From Lactuca virosa (taxonomy: Eukaryota; Streptophyta; Magnoliopsida; Asterales; Asteraceae): DNA of 64,000 bases. Positions 23,112 through 35,058 of this stretch are shown here, piece after piece. The first letter of the stretch is position 1. Each line of letters opens with the position of its first letter. Both the position numbers and the translations under genes were made by a program. The notes below the pieces were generated by a model that saw only the letters and a program-made list of their open reading frames with translations, had not been told where the DNA came from and made no database searches. Location of the stretch: positions 76,916,010 through 76,980,009 of the forward strand of contig CAKMRJ010004445.1 of NCBI GenBank assembly GCA_928212115.1. The letters are read 5' to 3'.

Positions 23112-24541
23112 ATTTCAAGGTCTCCAACTGCCCCACGGTGGCCCAAGGGTCTCATACCTGCTATACGCAGATGATGTGTTCTTTGTTAGTGAGTGGTCTA
23201 AACACGATATAAAAAATCTATCCAAAATTCTGCGTTGCTTCCATGTGTCATCAAACCTTAAGGTAAATTTCAACGATTCTTTGGAGTTGGAGTCCATATG
23301 CAAGAGGTCTCTAGATGGGCCCGACCTATTGGTTGTGAGCCTTTTTCTCTGCCATTCACTTACCTTGGGGTCCCCATGGGTGCTAACATGAGACTCATAA
23401 AGTTCCGGAAGCCAGTCATAGAGAGATTCCAAGTTATATTATCAATGTGGATATTGAAATCTCTATCTTTTGGAGGGATACTAATGCTCATTAAATCGGT
23501 GTTTGGATCCTTTCCAACTTATTTCTTTTTCTTATATGTCGTACCATGGGAGTCTTAAATATTTAAGAAAAAATTAGACGGCAATTCTTATGGGGCGACT
23601 CGGAAGGCAAAAGGAAGATAAACTGGGTCTCATGGGATAAAGTTGTCATCGATAAAGAACATGGTGGACTTGGGGTTGGCTCTATCAGATCACTTAACAC
23701 TTCACTAATTATAAAATGGTGGTGACGTCTAAGAACTGAACCGCTCTCGCTATGGGTAATTACTATCATATGTATTCATAACATCAATAACAAACCTGAT
23801 GACTGTTATTCCAAGAAAATGTTAGTTGGGGTTTGGAACAACATTGCATGCATTAAAAAGGAACTCTAAAAGCATGGCATCCCACCTACTCAGGTGACAA
23901 CAAAGCAATCGACTGCTATTGGGGTTACATGGACCTATCGCCTCACTCCCAATGGAGAGTACCATGTGAATTCTCTTCATCACATGTTGGAACATTGTGC
24001 CCCATTGGATTTAGGTAAGCTTGATTGGATACAAGAAGTTTGTACAAATACCAATTGTTTCATTTGGAGTGTGAGAATGGGATGTATTCCATCCAAGGTG
24101 GCCCTCTCCAATCGCGTAATTAATTTGGATTCCAGCACGTGCTAGCAATGTGGAGTGTCACACGAAAGTGGGGATCACATACTTGTAACGTGTACAATTA
24201 TGAAATCAGGTATGGAATGGATACTAAAATTGTGTATAATCCTAATGGTCAACTTCTAAACGGTATATGATGTGTTGGACTTCGCGCCCAATTGGGAATC
24301 TGTCCAAACAAGAAAAACCAACTATTGGGGTATTGGCTACAAAGCCATTTGGAGTATTTGGAAGGCGATAAACGAAAAAATATTTAACAACAAAAGGATG
24401 TCCCCTACAACGGTTGTAGATATCATCAAGTCAATGATATTCTTATGGTTTAAACACATGAATGAAAATGGGGGATTAAATTGGATTGATTGGAGCATAT
24501 GTCCATTTAGTTGCTTGTAACATTTTATTTTGAAAAAAAAT
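23112..24541 (+). pseudogene. LINE reverse transcriptase, downstream segment to the 3' end
   Basis: It continues the LINE interrupted at 7986: GLQLPHGGPRVSYLLYADD with the catalytic YADD box, then FTYLGVPMGANM, and a C-terminal zinc-binding reverse transcriptase region (CIPSKVALSNRVINLDSSTC, HESGDHILVTC). The end is NENGGLNWIDWSICPFSCL, stop at about 24518-24520. An A-rich stretch (about 24532-24541) fits a LINE 3' tail. Stops near 23556, 23723 and 24143 and frame changes show it is dead. The join with 7634-7986 needs a one-base adjustment, so it may already have been frameshifted. Confidence 0.88.
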
Positions 24542-25080
24542 TAATCAATTAAATATAAAGATGTGTATTTCATAATGTCACATTGGGTGAAATTTTTAAG
24601 TCAACAAGAAGCCAGGAAATAGGCATGGCATGTAAAAATAGCCAAAATGAAACAAACATAAATAAGTTTAAGGACCTCTTGAGGACAAAACTGTTTTTGA
24701 AGTAAATAACACTAAGGCAACAGTGTTGAAACAAGAAGTGACCTTCACCAAGAGACTTCTAGCCAACCAAGGACTACTACAATTGAAGTCTCTTTCGCTT
24801 ATGTGAACCGAAGATGTTAGTTGTAGTTAATATGTTGTTTGACATTTTGTAATATAGTACAACGTATATTTTGTGTCATGGTACGTATCATATTAGTTTG
24901 TAAAGTGTCATTTGTACTACAACCTCATATGCAACTTTATAGTCCACATGATCCCATACATTGTTCCTCTCTAAATAGGTGCTCTAACACACCATGTAAT
25001 GTAGCACGTTGGTTTTCCGGTCGATGAAAAGTTGATTTCTTTTCCAAGTTTATTGTTCTTCATATTTCTTTAAGAACATT
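24542..25080. other. unassigned intergenic or repeat sequence
   Basis: About 540 bp of AT-rich sequence. It contains TAAGTTTAAGGACCTC at about 24664, resembling TAGGTTTAAGGACCCTC near 28791 on the far side of the next element. I found no coding region. Confidence 0.4.
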
Positions 25081-25825
25081 GGGTGTGGGCAGCTAGATAT
25101 AACACCAATTTGGTGCCACCTCACATGCCACATAAGCAATGGTGTTATAACACCAAACAAGGAAATTGTTTTCATGTTATAACAATGTTATAATACCGAT
25201 ATTTTCCATGTCATATTTTTTTTTAATTTTTTTTTCGAGTTTGTTTTATTTCTTTTTCGTGTTTCTTTTTTTTAATTAATAAAACAAATATATTTTTATA
25301 AAACATAATATTTAAAAAACAAAAAAAAAAGATATAATTTTTAAAAACTAAAATTAAGATTACAATAAAAAACATTAATTTTAAACCATAGTATTTTTTC
25401 CTAGTCCTAATTAACCCAAATAACATTTAAGTTAAACCTAAAACCATAACATTTTACTACTAATCCTAATTACCCCAAATAATTCTTCCTAATTTGATCA
25501 TTCATCGCATGTAGCACCGCCAGATCTTGAGGCGCCAAACCCTCCTTGCTAGTTTGAAGAATTGACAACTGTTGTGTCATTAGTTCTCTCTTTTTGCTTT
25601 TGCTTCTCCCGTGCATGCCTTTCTAGGAACTCCAAGTGGTGATGTTTCAACTCATTTTTTTCTTTTTGTAATAAATTGTGATCATCGAATTTCGCTTTCG
25701 CATCAACTTCCTCTGCATGCCTTGCAACGTGCATCGCTTTGTCGTCCGGGTGGTTGTCGTGGTGGAGAGATATCCTCGATATCATCCAGGATCTCACTGG
25801 TGTTAGTGTTTAGGTCAATGTGAGT

Positions 25826-25830
25826 CTGTG
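25826..25830. repeat. target-site duplication CTGTG, left copy
   Basis: CTGTG precedes the solo LTR and recurs at 27894-27898. Confidence 0.85.
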
Positions 25831-26890
25831 TGAAAGACCCTAACTTTCGTACTAAAGATATTGTCACTCCAAAACATGCTACATGCATATTCATAAAAAC
25901 AATATTTTACATTGATAAAGTGATTACAAACTACTGGATACAAACCGACTATTAAAAAAGTGTTATATATTACACAACTACCCAGGTTACTATACTTTTA
26001 TACATACATGATCCCTAAATACAAAAGTAATATAATAACTATTCTAAACCTTCCAACAGTATACGACTATATTGTTTACTTATCTCCTGCAATTGTTAAA
26101 CATTGAGAGGGGTAAGCGGTGACGCTTAGTGAGTTCAATAGTAGATACAATACAACGTTATGCCATATATATATATATATACTTCAATATGGCAGAAGCA
26201 AAGGGAACAAGGAACAATAAAGGCATATGTGAATCATGCGACAAGCTTTCCATATCAATCAATAAGGCATAACAATTTCAATACTTGATATACATCAATA
26301 ACACTTCGGCCCAAATGGCACAGAAGACATACACTTTCTGATTAAACATTTTGGTAGATTTCAGGCTTTCAGCCCTGTCTAACCTTCTGCCAATGCCATA
26401 GAATAGAAGTCATTCTCTTACGAGACATGCTCTACATGGCCCGAGGCTACATACCAATATCATTATGAATCTAAGTCCTTTAACTGATCACATGGTCAAA
26501 GGTACAAGTTTGCTATCAAAATAGCGGAAATAATAACACGAGATGATAACACGGAAAAGCACATAGCACATATAACACATAACATACAATTGTTCCTATA
26601 TATTGAACTCACCGTGAAATAACCGAAGGAATAAATGATATTTTTGGCAGCACTTCAGCTCTAAATATGACTTTCAACGATGAAACCGGGGATTTTAGTT
26701 GAAAACCGTCCTTACACGGACAGAGTTTCAACTTGAAAATATAATTTTCTCAGGAACTTCGGAGCATCGGGACTTGCTTCGGGTGTCAGGGATGATACCG
26801 GGACTTCGGAGGGTGTTAGAGGGGCTTGAGAGAGGCTAGAGAGTGAAAGAGAGTAAGAATTTGTAACATAAACCCGGAGGGCTTGATTTC

Positions 26891-26899
26891 TATTTATAG
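26891..26899 (-). promoter_or_regulatory. TATA box of solo LTR C
   Basis: The minus strand reads CCTATAAATAGAA, identical to the box at 49069-49077 of LTR D. Confidence 0.7.
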
Positions 26900-26915
26900 G
26901 CTGAAAATTCGACTC

Positions 26916-27047
26916 TCACGTCGTGAACCATGTATGTTCACGTCGTGACTTTGATCCTGGTCATCCCCTAGGCTTGCCGTGTGTCTTCTAGGCTCGAAAC
27001 GCGTCGTTCACTGAGTTCACGTCGTGAACACTGTGTTTACGTCGTGA
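26916..27047. promoter_or_regulatory. TCACG-N-CGTGA word pairs upstream of the LTR C TATA box
   Basis: Words start at 26916, 26938 and 27017 (all TCACGTCGTGA) and 27037 (TTACGTCGTGA). Pair distances are 22 and 20 bp. They lie about 17-150 bp upstream of the minus-strand TATA box. This is a third word in the slot used by different words in LTRs A and B. Confidence 0.8.
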
Positions 27048-28626
27048 ATGCAGTCAAATTCTCGAAGTTTGTGCTCCGAACTTCAAAAATCCATATCTTT
27101 TGCATACGAGCTCCGTTTTTGACGTTCTTTATATCCACGCGTAGGTGAGATTATGCTCTACATCTTTCATTTAGACTCCGTCGGCTAATTTTGACTTTAT
27201 TTTTAATATTATATTTTTAACGGGCCGAGACAGGAAAAGTCCGTTAAATTTTCATAACTTCTTCATCTGACGTCCGTTTTCGTCTGTCTTTTTACCGTTG
27301 AACTACAATCGACGAGATCTTCGATTCTCATTTAGGTTGTGTCGGCTAAAATTCACCCGATCTTTATTTCGAGTTTTTAGCTGTCTACTACTATACCGAA
27401 ACTTAGAAAAATCATAACTTCCTCATACGAAGTCAAATTTTAACGTTCTTTTTATGAAAATTCCCGGTTTAACAAATACTACGACTTTCATTTAGATTAT
27501 AAAGGCTAAAAAGTAGTTTATCGAAAACTCACTTTTTACGTCATATGACGTCGTGCCGGTTCTGTCGCGAAACTTCAATAAGTCATAACTTCTTCGTTAT
27601 AACTCGGATTCCGATGAGGTTTTCGCCTAAACGTTTCTAACGAGATTCTTTACAACTTTTAATAACATTATTTTTACTTATTTCCAAATTTATATTTTCG
27701 TTAATTTCAATATTTGACATTAGATTGGAATCTCATAAGACTTCCAATATTTTCCGAGTGATTCTAAACATAGTTTTACTTCATTTCTAGTAAAAACTAT
27801 CTGTTAAAACTCAACGCTCAACTTCATATAATATTTCATTATATTTTTCACTTTTAAAATTACATAACACGATAACTGAACGTGTATGTTACACTGTGCG
27901 TCCGACACGTTGACCGAGCTCGAATTTCAAGACCTCTTGGATTACACTTCCGACAATGTAGGAGTTTTATTCCACCTTAGATCCACTCGCAGCAACTCCC
28001 ATGATTTCTCGAACTCGAACAAATGTCCCATTTCGACTCGATATTGTTCTTTTGTAGATTTGAAAAAATCAAAGTCGTTTGCTCTGCTCTGCTGTTGCAA
28101 CTGAAGTCTTGTATAAATACCATTGAATTTTGTGCACTACTTAGATACTTGACTCCATTTGTTGCTTAGCATGTCCGTATTGCGATATGGTTTTTTCTTC
28201 AACATAGCGTGAAATTTTTCGAGCACCGCCCCCAATAAGCACCTTTCTTCATACCATTACCGTAGATTTCATCTTTTGAAGTACTACACTATGTCGTCGT
28301 CAAAGCATATTCCTCCACTGGTGTCCACAATTGTGGAACTTCCTCACTTTCCGTTTCAACCGCTATAGATTTCTCTTTCCCTTTTCCTCTCCTACTACCT
28401 CATGTTTGCACTTCAACCGATGGTTGTGTTGGTGGTGGTGGTTATGTTGGTGGTGGTTGAGTGGTTGTTTGTGGGTTAATATGTTGTATTTATAGTAAAA
28501 AATTAAAAAGTAATTTTTTTATTACAATTTGACCGTTTGACAACGATCTAATGTTCAAACAGTTCATTTAGGACGGCGTTGTGGCTCGTCCACGTAGGCA
28601 AAAACGTCGTTAAGGCGTCCCATACC

Positions 28627-29422
28627 GATTGGTCTAAGTGTTCATACTTACTTTACATTATTATTGTTAACTTTTGTTATTGTAATTCAATCTTTTCAAT
28701 CCTTCAAATAGTTCCTTCGGCCAAAAAGTTAAGAGGAAATTCAAAATTGATAGTAGATGGTAAAAGAACCAAAACGAGACCCAAAAAGTAGGTTTAAGGA
28801 CCCTCTATGAACAATGAACAAAGACAACTTAAGACCAAAATGGAACCCAGACACTAGTTGTAGTTATTCGACTTTGTTTCTTCCATATTTGAAGTTGCAA
28901 TTAAATCTATTCCTTAAACGAATCAATTTAATACAATTCTATTTATCTATAAATGTTATGTCAATTTGAATCAGATTTTAGGAGATTTTGAGGTTGGCAT
29001 ACCAACGTTGTTGCAAATTGTATTAAGATAGCGCCTACTTTCAATCATATTTCAATTTATTGTACAACTTAACCATGAATATTAAGTCCCATTTTCGGTC
29101 CATATGCTGAAGTAATCACATTGGCATATCAACATTGTGCAATTTTCTCTTATCAAATCTACTAACAAAATTCTTGAACTAATCCTTGTTTGATTGATAT
29201 CGTTCAATCAAACATTGTTCATGTTTAAATTTTTTTAGCACCTAGGATTCCTTCTCATTTGACAAATATTCTAACATTTTTTTTTTGACAACTTTCCTTG
29301 TTGAACCCCTTTATAGAAAGAGCAATAAAACACTCTTCCTTTTCATTCAACAATATAAATCATTTTCTATAAACTACTTATAATGAAATTAAAAGAAAAA
29401 AAAAGTATCTATATATTATCGA

Positions 29423-29453
<31 letters not shown>

Positions 29454-29517
29454 GATTGTTTGCTTTGTTTATCCTGCATCATCATAATAAGAACTAGAAC
29501 GGGCTCTCAAGAGGCTC
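28627..29517. other. intergenic, downstream of the PITP gene
   Basis: AT-rich, with a poly(A) run near 29430-29453. It should hold the 3' UTR of the PITP gene on the minus strand, but I could not place a polyadenylation site. No other coding region recognised. Confidence 0.5.
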
Positions 29518-30385
29518 CTACAATAACAAATATTTCATGTCAACTATAAGTGTCTTCAAAGGGGTATAATAGTCTTTTGATATTTTTACCTCGTGATACA
29601 ATGGAATACTTTGTTTTTCAACATCACGCATCATTTTCATGGTCATGCCATACCATTCATCTATCCAAGCAAAAATATTACGATGGCTTTCAAGAAACAA
29701 TGCCCTTTCACCCTACAAAAAAACACGTCCACAAAATGGTAAATTTAAAAAATAATCAAAAAATAATAAAATGAAACTCAGACTTTCCCCATTAAGTTCT
29801 AACTATTTACAAATTTGTCCTCATTTACATTTTCCTTCCATTTTTCCAATGCCATTATCTTCTCAAAAAAGCGTCTCATTCTATTGTGGTAACGGGTCAA
29901 AACAAGTCAATCAAGTTAGGTTGACTCGGCAACATTTTTTTCTCCAACTTTTTTTAAATTTTTACAAAAGGGTAAATGCAAGAGTTACCAATGTACTTTA
30001 ATTAATTTAATAATATAGCATTCGAACTTCATTTTAAAATATACATCATTGTATTTTCAATTGTTTTTTTTTATTCAGACATTGTACTTTGAAACATCTA
30101 CACAATTATAGCATATTGTTACGTTTGATTTTTTTTCTTATTAGTTAAAAATTGTTTTGTATTTGGATGACATCGCTATACTTATACAACTTATTCAAAC
30201 TACATGTTGTAATTGGATAATATGGAACTAGGATAATGTTACAATAAACAAATATACGAAAGTGTAATACTCTTTTCTTTCATTTCACTTTTTTACAAAA
30301 GCTATACTAATAAAATAATAATAATACAACCTTTTTTAGGATATTGTAATCATTGTAGACCCTTTACACAACTTTCCAAGTAGCC

Positions 30386-30455
<70 letters not shown>

Positions 30456-33400
30456 CAACAACTAAGCACTTTTCTTAAAACAAATATGAAATATATATTA
30501 TACAAAATTTTATATGTAGAAGATTAAGGCGAAAGAAATACCGCAATTAAAGCTTGTTCAAGGCGACTACCAAAACCCCAATAAGGAGCATCTACAGTCA
30601 CCAATTTGTATGCTGTCATAACGGGTTTACACTCATCCTGAAAATAAATCATCACCCCTTATATATCAACTAACCATTAAAACTTAAACAATTTTAATAC
30701 AAGAGTAGAGGAAAATCTTTTTTTTATGGCTAAATGCAAGAAATAGCAAGGTAGTTTCATTCATTTGTGCATGTAATTCCATTTGTTTGTATTACAACCT
30801 TATAAAAGCTCCCAAAGTGTAGCTTTTTACTTTCAATTGTTTTTTTCTTTATTACAACATTATGTTTCAAAAAAGTGTTAATATCATGAAAGGCCTCATA
30901 TTTTGTGTTTTTTCTGGATTAAACCTCAAATTTATTTTTTGCCTGAAAAAGACCTTGTATTTTTTCATTTTTTCCGATCCGGAACTTTTAGACATTTTTT
31001 TCTAAAAAAAAATTGTAAAATTTGAGTTTTTTTCGAGAAAAACTAAAAAGGTTGAGGGTTTATTTGGAAATAATTGGAAGGTTGAAGGTTTTTTTCAGAA
31101 AAAGGGTTAATCTCATAAAAAAACCTTATATTTTGTTTTCTTTTTGTTTATCGGATTAAACCTCAAATTTACCTTTTGCTTGAAAAAGACCTTCCATTTT
31201 TTCATTTTTTCCGAAAAAGCCCTCAACTTTGTATTTTTTTTTTCGAAAAAAAAAACCTCATTCTTCTAACTAATTCCAAATAAACCCTCAACTTTTTGGT
31301 TTTTCTCAAAAAAAACCTCACATTTTACAATTGTTTTTGAAAAAAAATAAAATAACTAAAAGGGCCAGATCGGAAAAAGTGAAAAAATACAAGGTCTTTT
31401 TCAGTCAAAAAAGAAATTTGAGGTTTAATCCGGAAAAAACACAAAACATAAAGTCTTTTATGTGATCAACCCTTAAAAAAACTATCCAATTAAATTCATT
31501 TGTATTTGGATGACATTGTTATATCTGAGTACATTTTTAAAGTACAATGCTACAATACAAAAAAAAATGATAGTGAGATGCGATGTAAAACAAATCTAAG
31601 AAAGTACATTGCTATTTCTTGCATTTATTCATTTTTTTTCATAAAAAAAATATTGAAAAAAGATGAGATTAAATTAAAAAGCAACCTGCCATCCTTGTAA
31701 GAGGGGCCCACGACCCGTTCTTGCAGATTGAAATTTTGAAAAGTCAACATTGTTACTACCAATTACATAACTCCAATAATCATCTGATGTTGAAGCAATA
31801 TCAATGATTTCAACCTCCCTATTGCCTAACTTTTGTTTGTTTAAACCATGAACCTACATAAAAAAAATGTATGTTAGAAACCAAATTGTTATTAAAATCG
31901 CAAAATGTACTTTATTCTCAATAAAGAAATTAAGTACGTTTGCTATTATGGGTACAAAAGATAAAGTACATTGTGTACATTATTCGCAATTTTTCCTAAA
32001 TGAAAATTTTAAATAATTGAAGTACATTTGATGAAGCATAAAACACAAAAATATGAAAAATTATTAATATTATGCAGCTTACATTTTCTGAGTGTCCATT
32101 GTCCGCTTTATGAATGGTTTCAACTGTTAATGTAAAACTTGAGAAATATGGACACTACAAAGAAAAAGCGTGACAAAGTTAAAAAATAAAAATTCATATG
32201 AGACGAATAAAAGGTAAATTAAAAACTAAAGACAAAAGTTGATAGATTACCTTAATTACTGTCGATATCCCATGTAGTTTCGTAAAACAAATAAGTATGT
32301 GAGTAAAAAATTATTTTATAACTAAAAAAAAAAAAAAGTCAACTCAAGAAGTCAAACCTGTTTTGCATTTTGGGTAAGCGTTCCAAGCTTCCTCTTGCAT
32401 TGTTAGAGCATCTGTTGGAGCAAAAGTACTAAGCCACGTAGGCGCCTTGCTGTATATTGAAAAAAAAAATAGCATCGTATTTTACTTTTTAATATAAACA
32501 AAAAAATTAAGCGAATAATACAATTAAGAATAAAACATCGACTTTTAATATCTGAAAGTTGTAATGTTTGACTTGACATAAAGTTTATACAAGTATTTGA
32601 CACAATCAAATTGAATCAAGAAACTGGACCCAAGATCATATCTTTTCTTTAATATAAATAAAAATCAAGTGAATAAGACCCACGAATTGCATTATCTTTT
32701 CAAAGTCGTTTGATATAAAAGCATGAAAAGACATTCAATTTTCAAAAACCGGATTCAGTGAACATGCTTTAGGGTTTTTGATCGAAATCACCCAAAATAA
32801 TCAATTTTGAAAGGGAAGAGTGGATTTAGTAAAATTAGACATTAATGTGGTTTTCATTACCTTTGGAGACGATAAACTTTGGATGTGTATCTTCCCTTTC
32901 CAAATAAACCATCTTCAAAGTTTCTACTCTCTAAAACATCAACCCCTTCTGTGTTGTTAGTGTTCTGCTGTTGCATTTTCGTTACCATATACATCTGCGC
33001 TACCTGATACTGCAAATTTCAAAAAAAAAAAAAACATTATTTTTTATCTACTGAAACACGAAACTAGAAACCATTTGATTTTTGAATACGCTGCAACTCT
33101 GATATATAAATAGTTAAATACCTCCTCTAATGACAACGGCATGACAATCCGACTGTTTTAGACAAACATCGAGGCAAGAAAGTTTGAGTTACGAAAACAC
33201 CAGAATAGATTGTTGTCACATATAAGATGCATATAAACTGTTCGACGAAAATACTATGAAAGAATATGATTATAATATATTAATATTGAAGTAATTAAAG
33301 AAGAAAACGAATATCATAGAGGGAAACATCGACTTTATTCTACGGCATATACTCACAAAACAATTTTCTTGGAAATTCCCCCGAAAAGTCGGACATTCAT

Positions 33401-33523
33401 CTGGGATATTCCCGTGATTGCATACTAATTACTAAGTTAGTAAAACACACACAAAAAACAGGAAACCCATATCAAATTGCATTGGAATTAGGGAGAAGGA
33501 TACAATTCTTTGATCAAAACCAT
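29518..33523 (-). CDS. phosphatidylinositol transfer protein (PITP, Bet v1/START-like fold), 9 exons
   Basis: Minus-strand coding exons: 33523-33504, 33152-33122, 33009-32861, 32449-32358, 32258-32251, 32154-32083, 31853-31686, 30637-30542 and 29712-29518. All introns have GT-AG ends; exon lengths sum to 831 nt, giving 276 residues and a stop. The start MVLIKEFRIVMPLSLEEYQV is the usual PITP N-terminus. Further signatures are FEDGLFGKGRYTSKVY, EEAWNAYPKCKTVIKCPYF, DAPYWGFGSRLEQAL (about 196-210) and LFLESHRNIFAWIDEWYGMT (about 217-236). PITPs move phosphatidylinositol and phosphatidylcholine between membranes in the cytosol; about 270 residues is the normal length. No stop or frameshift is seen, so I take it as a live gene. 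One intron carries a foldback insert and another a long AT tract. Confidence 0.9.
30389..30452. repeat. (AT)n microsatellite in the last PITP intron
   Basis: About 32 TA repeats within intron 30541-29713. Confidence 0.97.
30878..31475. repeat. foldback/MITE-like repeat in a PITP intron
   Basis: A segment of about 105 bp starting near 30878 (GTTTTTTCTGGATTAAACCTC inside it) reappears in direct orientation from about 31107 and in inverted orientation at about 31365-31475. Each copy contains TTAAACCTCAAATTT and GAAAAAGACCTT or their complements. The insert lies in the 1048-nt intron between exons 7 and 8. No target duplication was identified. Confidence 0.65.
32251..32258 (-). other. 8-nt microexon of the PITP gene
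   Basis: On the minus strand TAATTAAG lies between CGACAG and GTAATC. The upstream exon ends in ACA G and the downstream exon starts TGT CCA. Including the 8 bases gives T-V-I-K-C-P-Y, the expected PITP sequence; skipping them changes the frame. Confidence 0.85.
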
Positions 33524-34512
33524 CGCGTAGAGCGTTCTTGAACAAACAAATTGAATGAATTGGCACAGAAATTCAAGCGTTACTGGTAACAAATGCAAAA
33601 CTGAAGAGGAATTTGAAGAAGGGTGGAAGGGGTTTGGGGCCGTTTACAAGATAGGAAGAAATTAGGAAATGATTGTGTGATATTTTGAGGGGAAAAGTAA
33701 TCGAGAGTATTTTTCGGTTTATGGGGTCAACGAAGAGTCGAAGATAGAAGCCACCATTGTTGCGTAAGCGTGTCTCAGTTAAAGTCTCCGACTTTCAACT
33801 CTGGTCGACTTTCAGTGCGTTAAATTTTCCCCTTTGGAAATAACTAATATGTCCCATTCATTGTAGTTTCCTAAAATCATGATATTAGTTTAAGAGGGAG
33901 TAAACTACACACTAGGTTGCTCCAAATGTCGTTTTCTTAGAGAATTTATTTATAACTACGTTACAACATGGAAACCACGGGTAAAAAATTTACAAAATTT
34001 TATTAAACTAATAACATATAATTTTTGTTTAAACTTTTGAATTGATCATTTAAAATTAATATATAAATTTATTTGAATATCCGAAAACATTTTCTATATG
34101 TGAAGACATTTAATTAAAAAACAAAAGATAGTTATAATCATAAATCTATAAGAAAAATGTATATCAGATTGAGCTAAAAATAAAATTATATTTTTGTTAG
34201 AGTTAAAATATAAATACATTTCCTTTTTGGATTTGAAATAAAAGTATATGTCTGTTGTAGTTAAAAGATACAAATATATTGTTCTTTTTAATTGAAGTAA
34301 AAATGTGTAGTTTTTTAGTTACAAACAAAAGTATGTTACTATTTTCAGTTGAAAATATATGGTTTATATTTTATTAATCGCATTTGCAATATGTAATAAT
34401 AAGTATTTGATTATACTTTTAATCGTTTAAACTTCACCAATACCATGTTTGATTTTCTTAGAGATGCATTGTCCATTTGAAGCATATAAATACTTATGAG
34501 TTAACATAAGAA
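33524..34512. other. upstream region of the PITP gene, AT-rich
   Basis: The first 200-300 bp should hold the 5' UTR and core promoter on the minus strand; no motif is distinctive enough to call. The rest is AT-rich with no gene. Confidence 0.45.
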
Positions 34513-34522
34513 TATAATATGT

Positions 34523-35048
34523 GAGGTAGGTTCAAATGTTTCTCACATCTATTGTGTGCTAGAATGCACCAATAAGAATTTAGTAAAAATTATATGTATA
34601 TTAAATGATATTCATACTTATAATTTCTTTTTATGGAAACTAATTAAATTCATCATTAATTTCAACAATAATATTTTTTCAGAATGAATTTGTATATAGA
34701 AGAATGAGAGTGTATTTTAGCAGAATGAGAGGGTATTCTAGTATAATACACTGTCGTTCTTCATATTCAATGCAGTTTTATTGTATTTTAAGTGAGTGAG
34801 TCCTGAAACAAAAAACGAACTCATACATAAAAACCTATATACAAATTCATTCTGAAAGAATGTTATTGTTGACATTAATGACGAATGTAATTAGTTTCCA
34901 TAAAAAGAGAATTATAATTATGGATATCAATTAATATACATACAATTATGGAAATCATTTAATATCTATATTTATTATTTAATTTTACTGAATTCTTATT
35001 GGTGAATTCTAGCACACAATAAATGTAAGAAACAAATTAACCTAGCCC
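34523..35048. mobile_element. Mutator-type MITE (526 bp, long terminal inverted repeats)
   Basis: The ends form an imperfect inverted repeat of nearly 200 bp. The left arm begins GAGGTAGGTTCAAATG; the right arm inverted begins GGGCTAGGTTAATTTG; both then share TTGTGTGCTAGAAT and CACCAATAAGAATT. The element is flanked by TATAATATGT on both sides (34513-34522 and 35049-35058). Long inverted repeats with a 9-10-bp duplication fit a non-autonomous MULE. No coding capacity. Confidence 0.8.
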
Positions 35049-35058
35049 TATAATATGT

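Larger units (their letters stand above)
25831..27893 (-). mobile_element. solo Ty3/gypsy LTR (2063 bp), LTR C
   Basis: On the minus strand it runs from TGTAACATACACGTTCAG to GTTAGGGTCTTTCA, flanked by the perfect duplication CTGTG. Its 5' half resembles the LTR at 48289-50689: both contain segments such as GGAGCTCGTATRC and the box CCTATAAATAGAA. No internal region is present. Palindromic TCACGTCGTGA words sit immediately upstream of the TATA box. Confidence 0.88.
25500..28125 (-). pseudogene. NAM-associated/harbinger ORF1-like protein, broken by a solo LTR
   Basis: Read on the minus strand from about 28120: a segment MGHLFEFEKSWELLRVDLRW, then LKFELGQRVGR. After the solo LTR it continues with IDLNTNTSEILDDIEDISPP, RQPPGR, and in a shifted frame KAMHVARHAEEVDAKAKF then LQKEKNELKHHHLEFLERHA. 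A tryptophan-bearing region, an acidic linker, a basic PPGR-type motif and a charged coiled coil form the pattern of plant NAM-associated proteins linked to harbinger transposons. Frameshifts and a premature stop make it a pseudogene. Function is inferred from family resemblance only. Confidence 0.5.
25081..28626 (-). mobile_element. possible PIF/Harbinger-type DNA transposon remnant (contains a solo LTR)
   Basis: The left end GGGTGTGGGCAGC and the inverted right end GGTATGGGACGCC are similar, and between them lies a decayed minus-strand ORF of the type carried by PIF/Harbinger elements. No transposase was found and no clear 3-bp target duplication, so the assignment is tentative. The perfect palindrome GGTGTTATAACACC lies at 25141-25154. 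A 2.06-kb solo LTR splits it. Confidence 0.35.

Noticed and set aside
25081..28626. Confident call of a complete PIF/Harbinger element
   Set aside because: Ends match only partly, no 3-bp duplication and no transposase, so kept as tentative.
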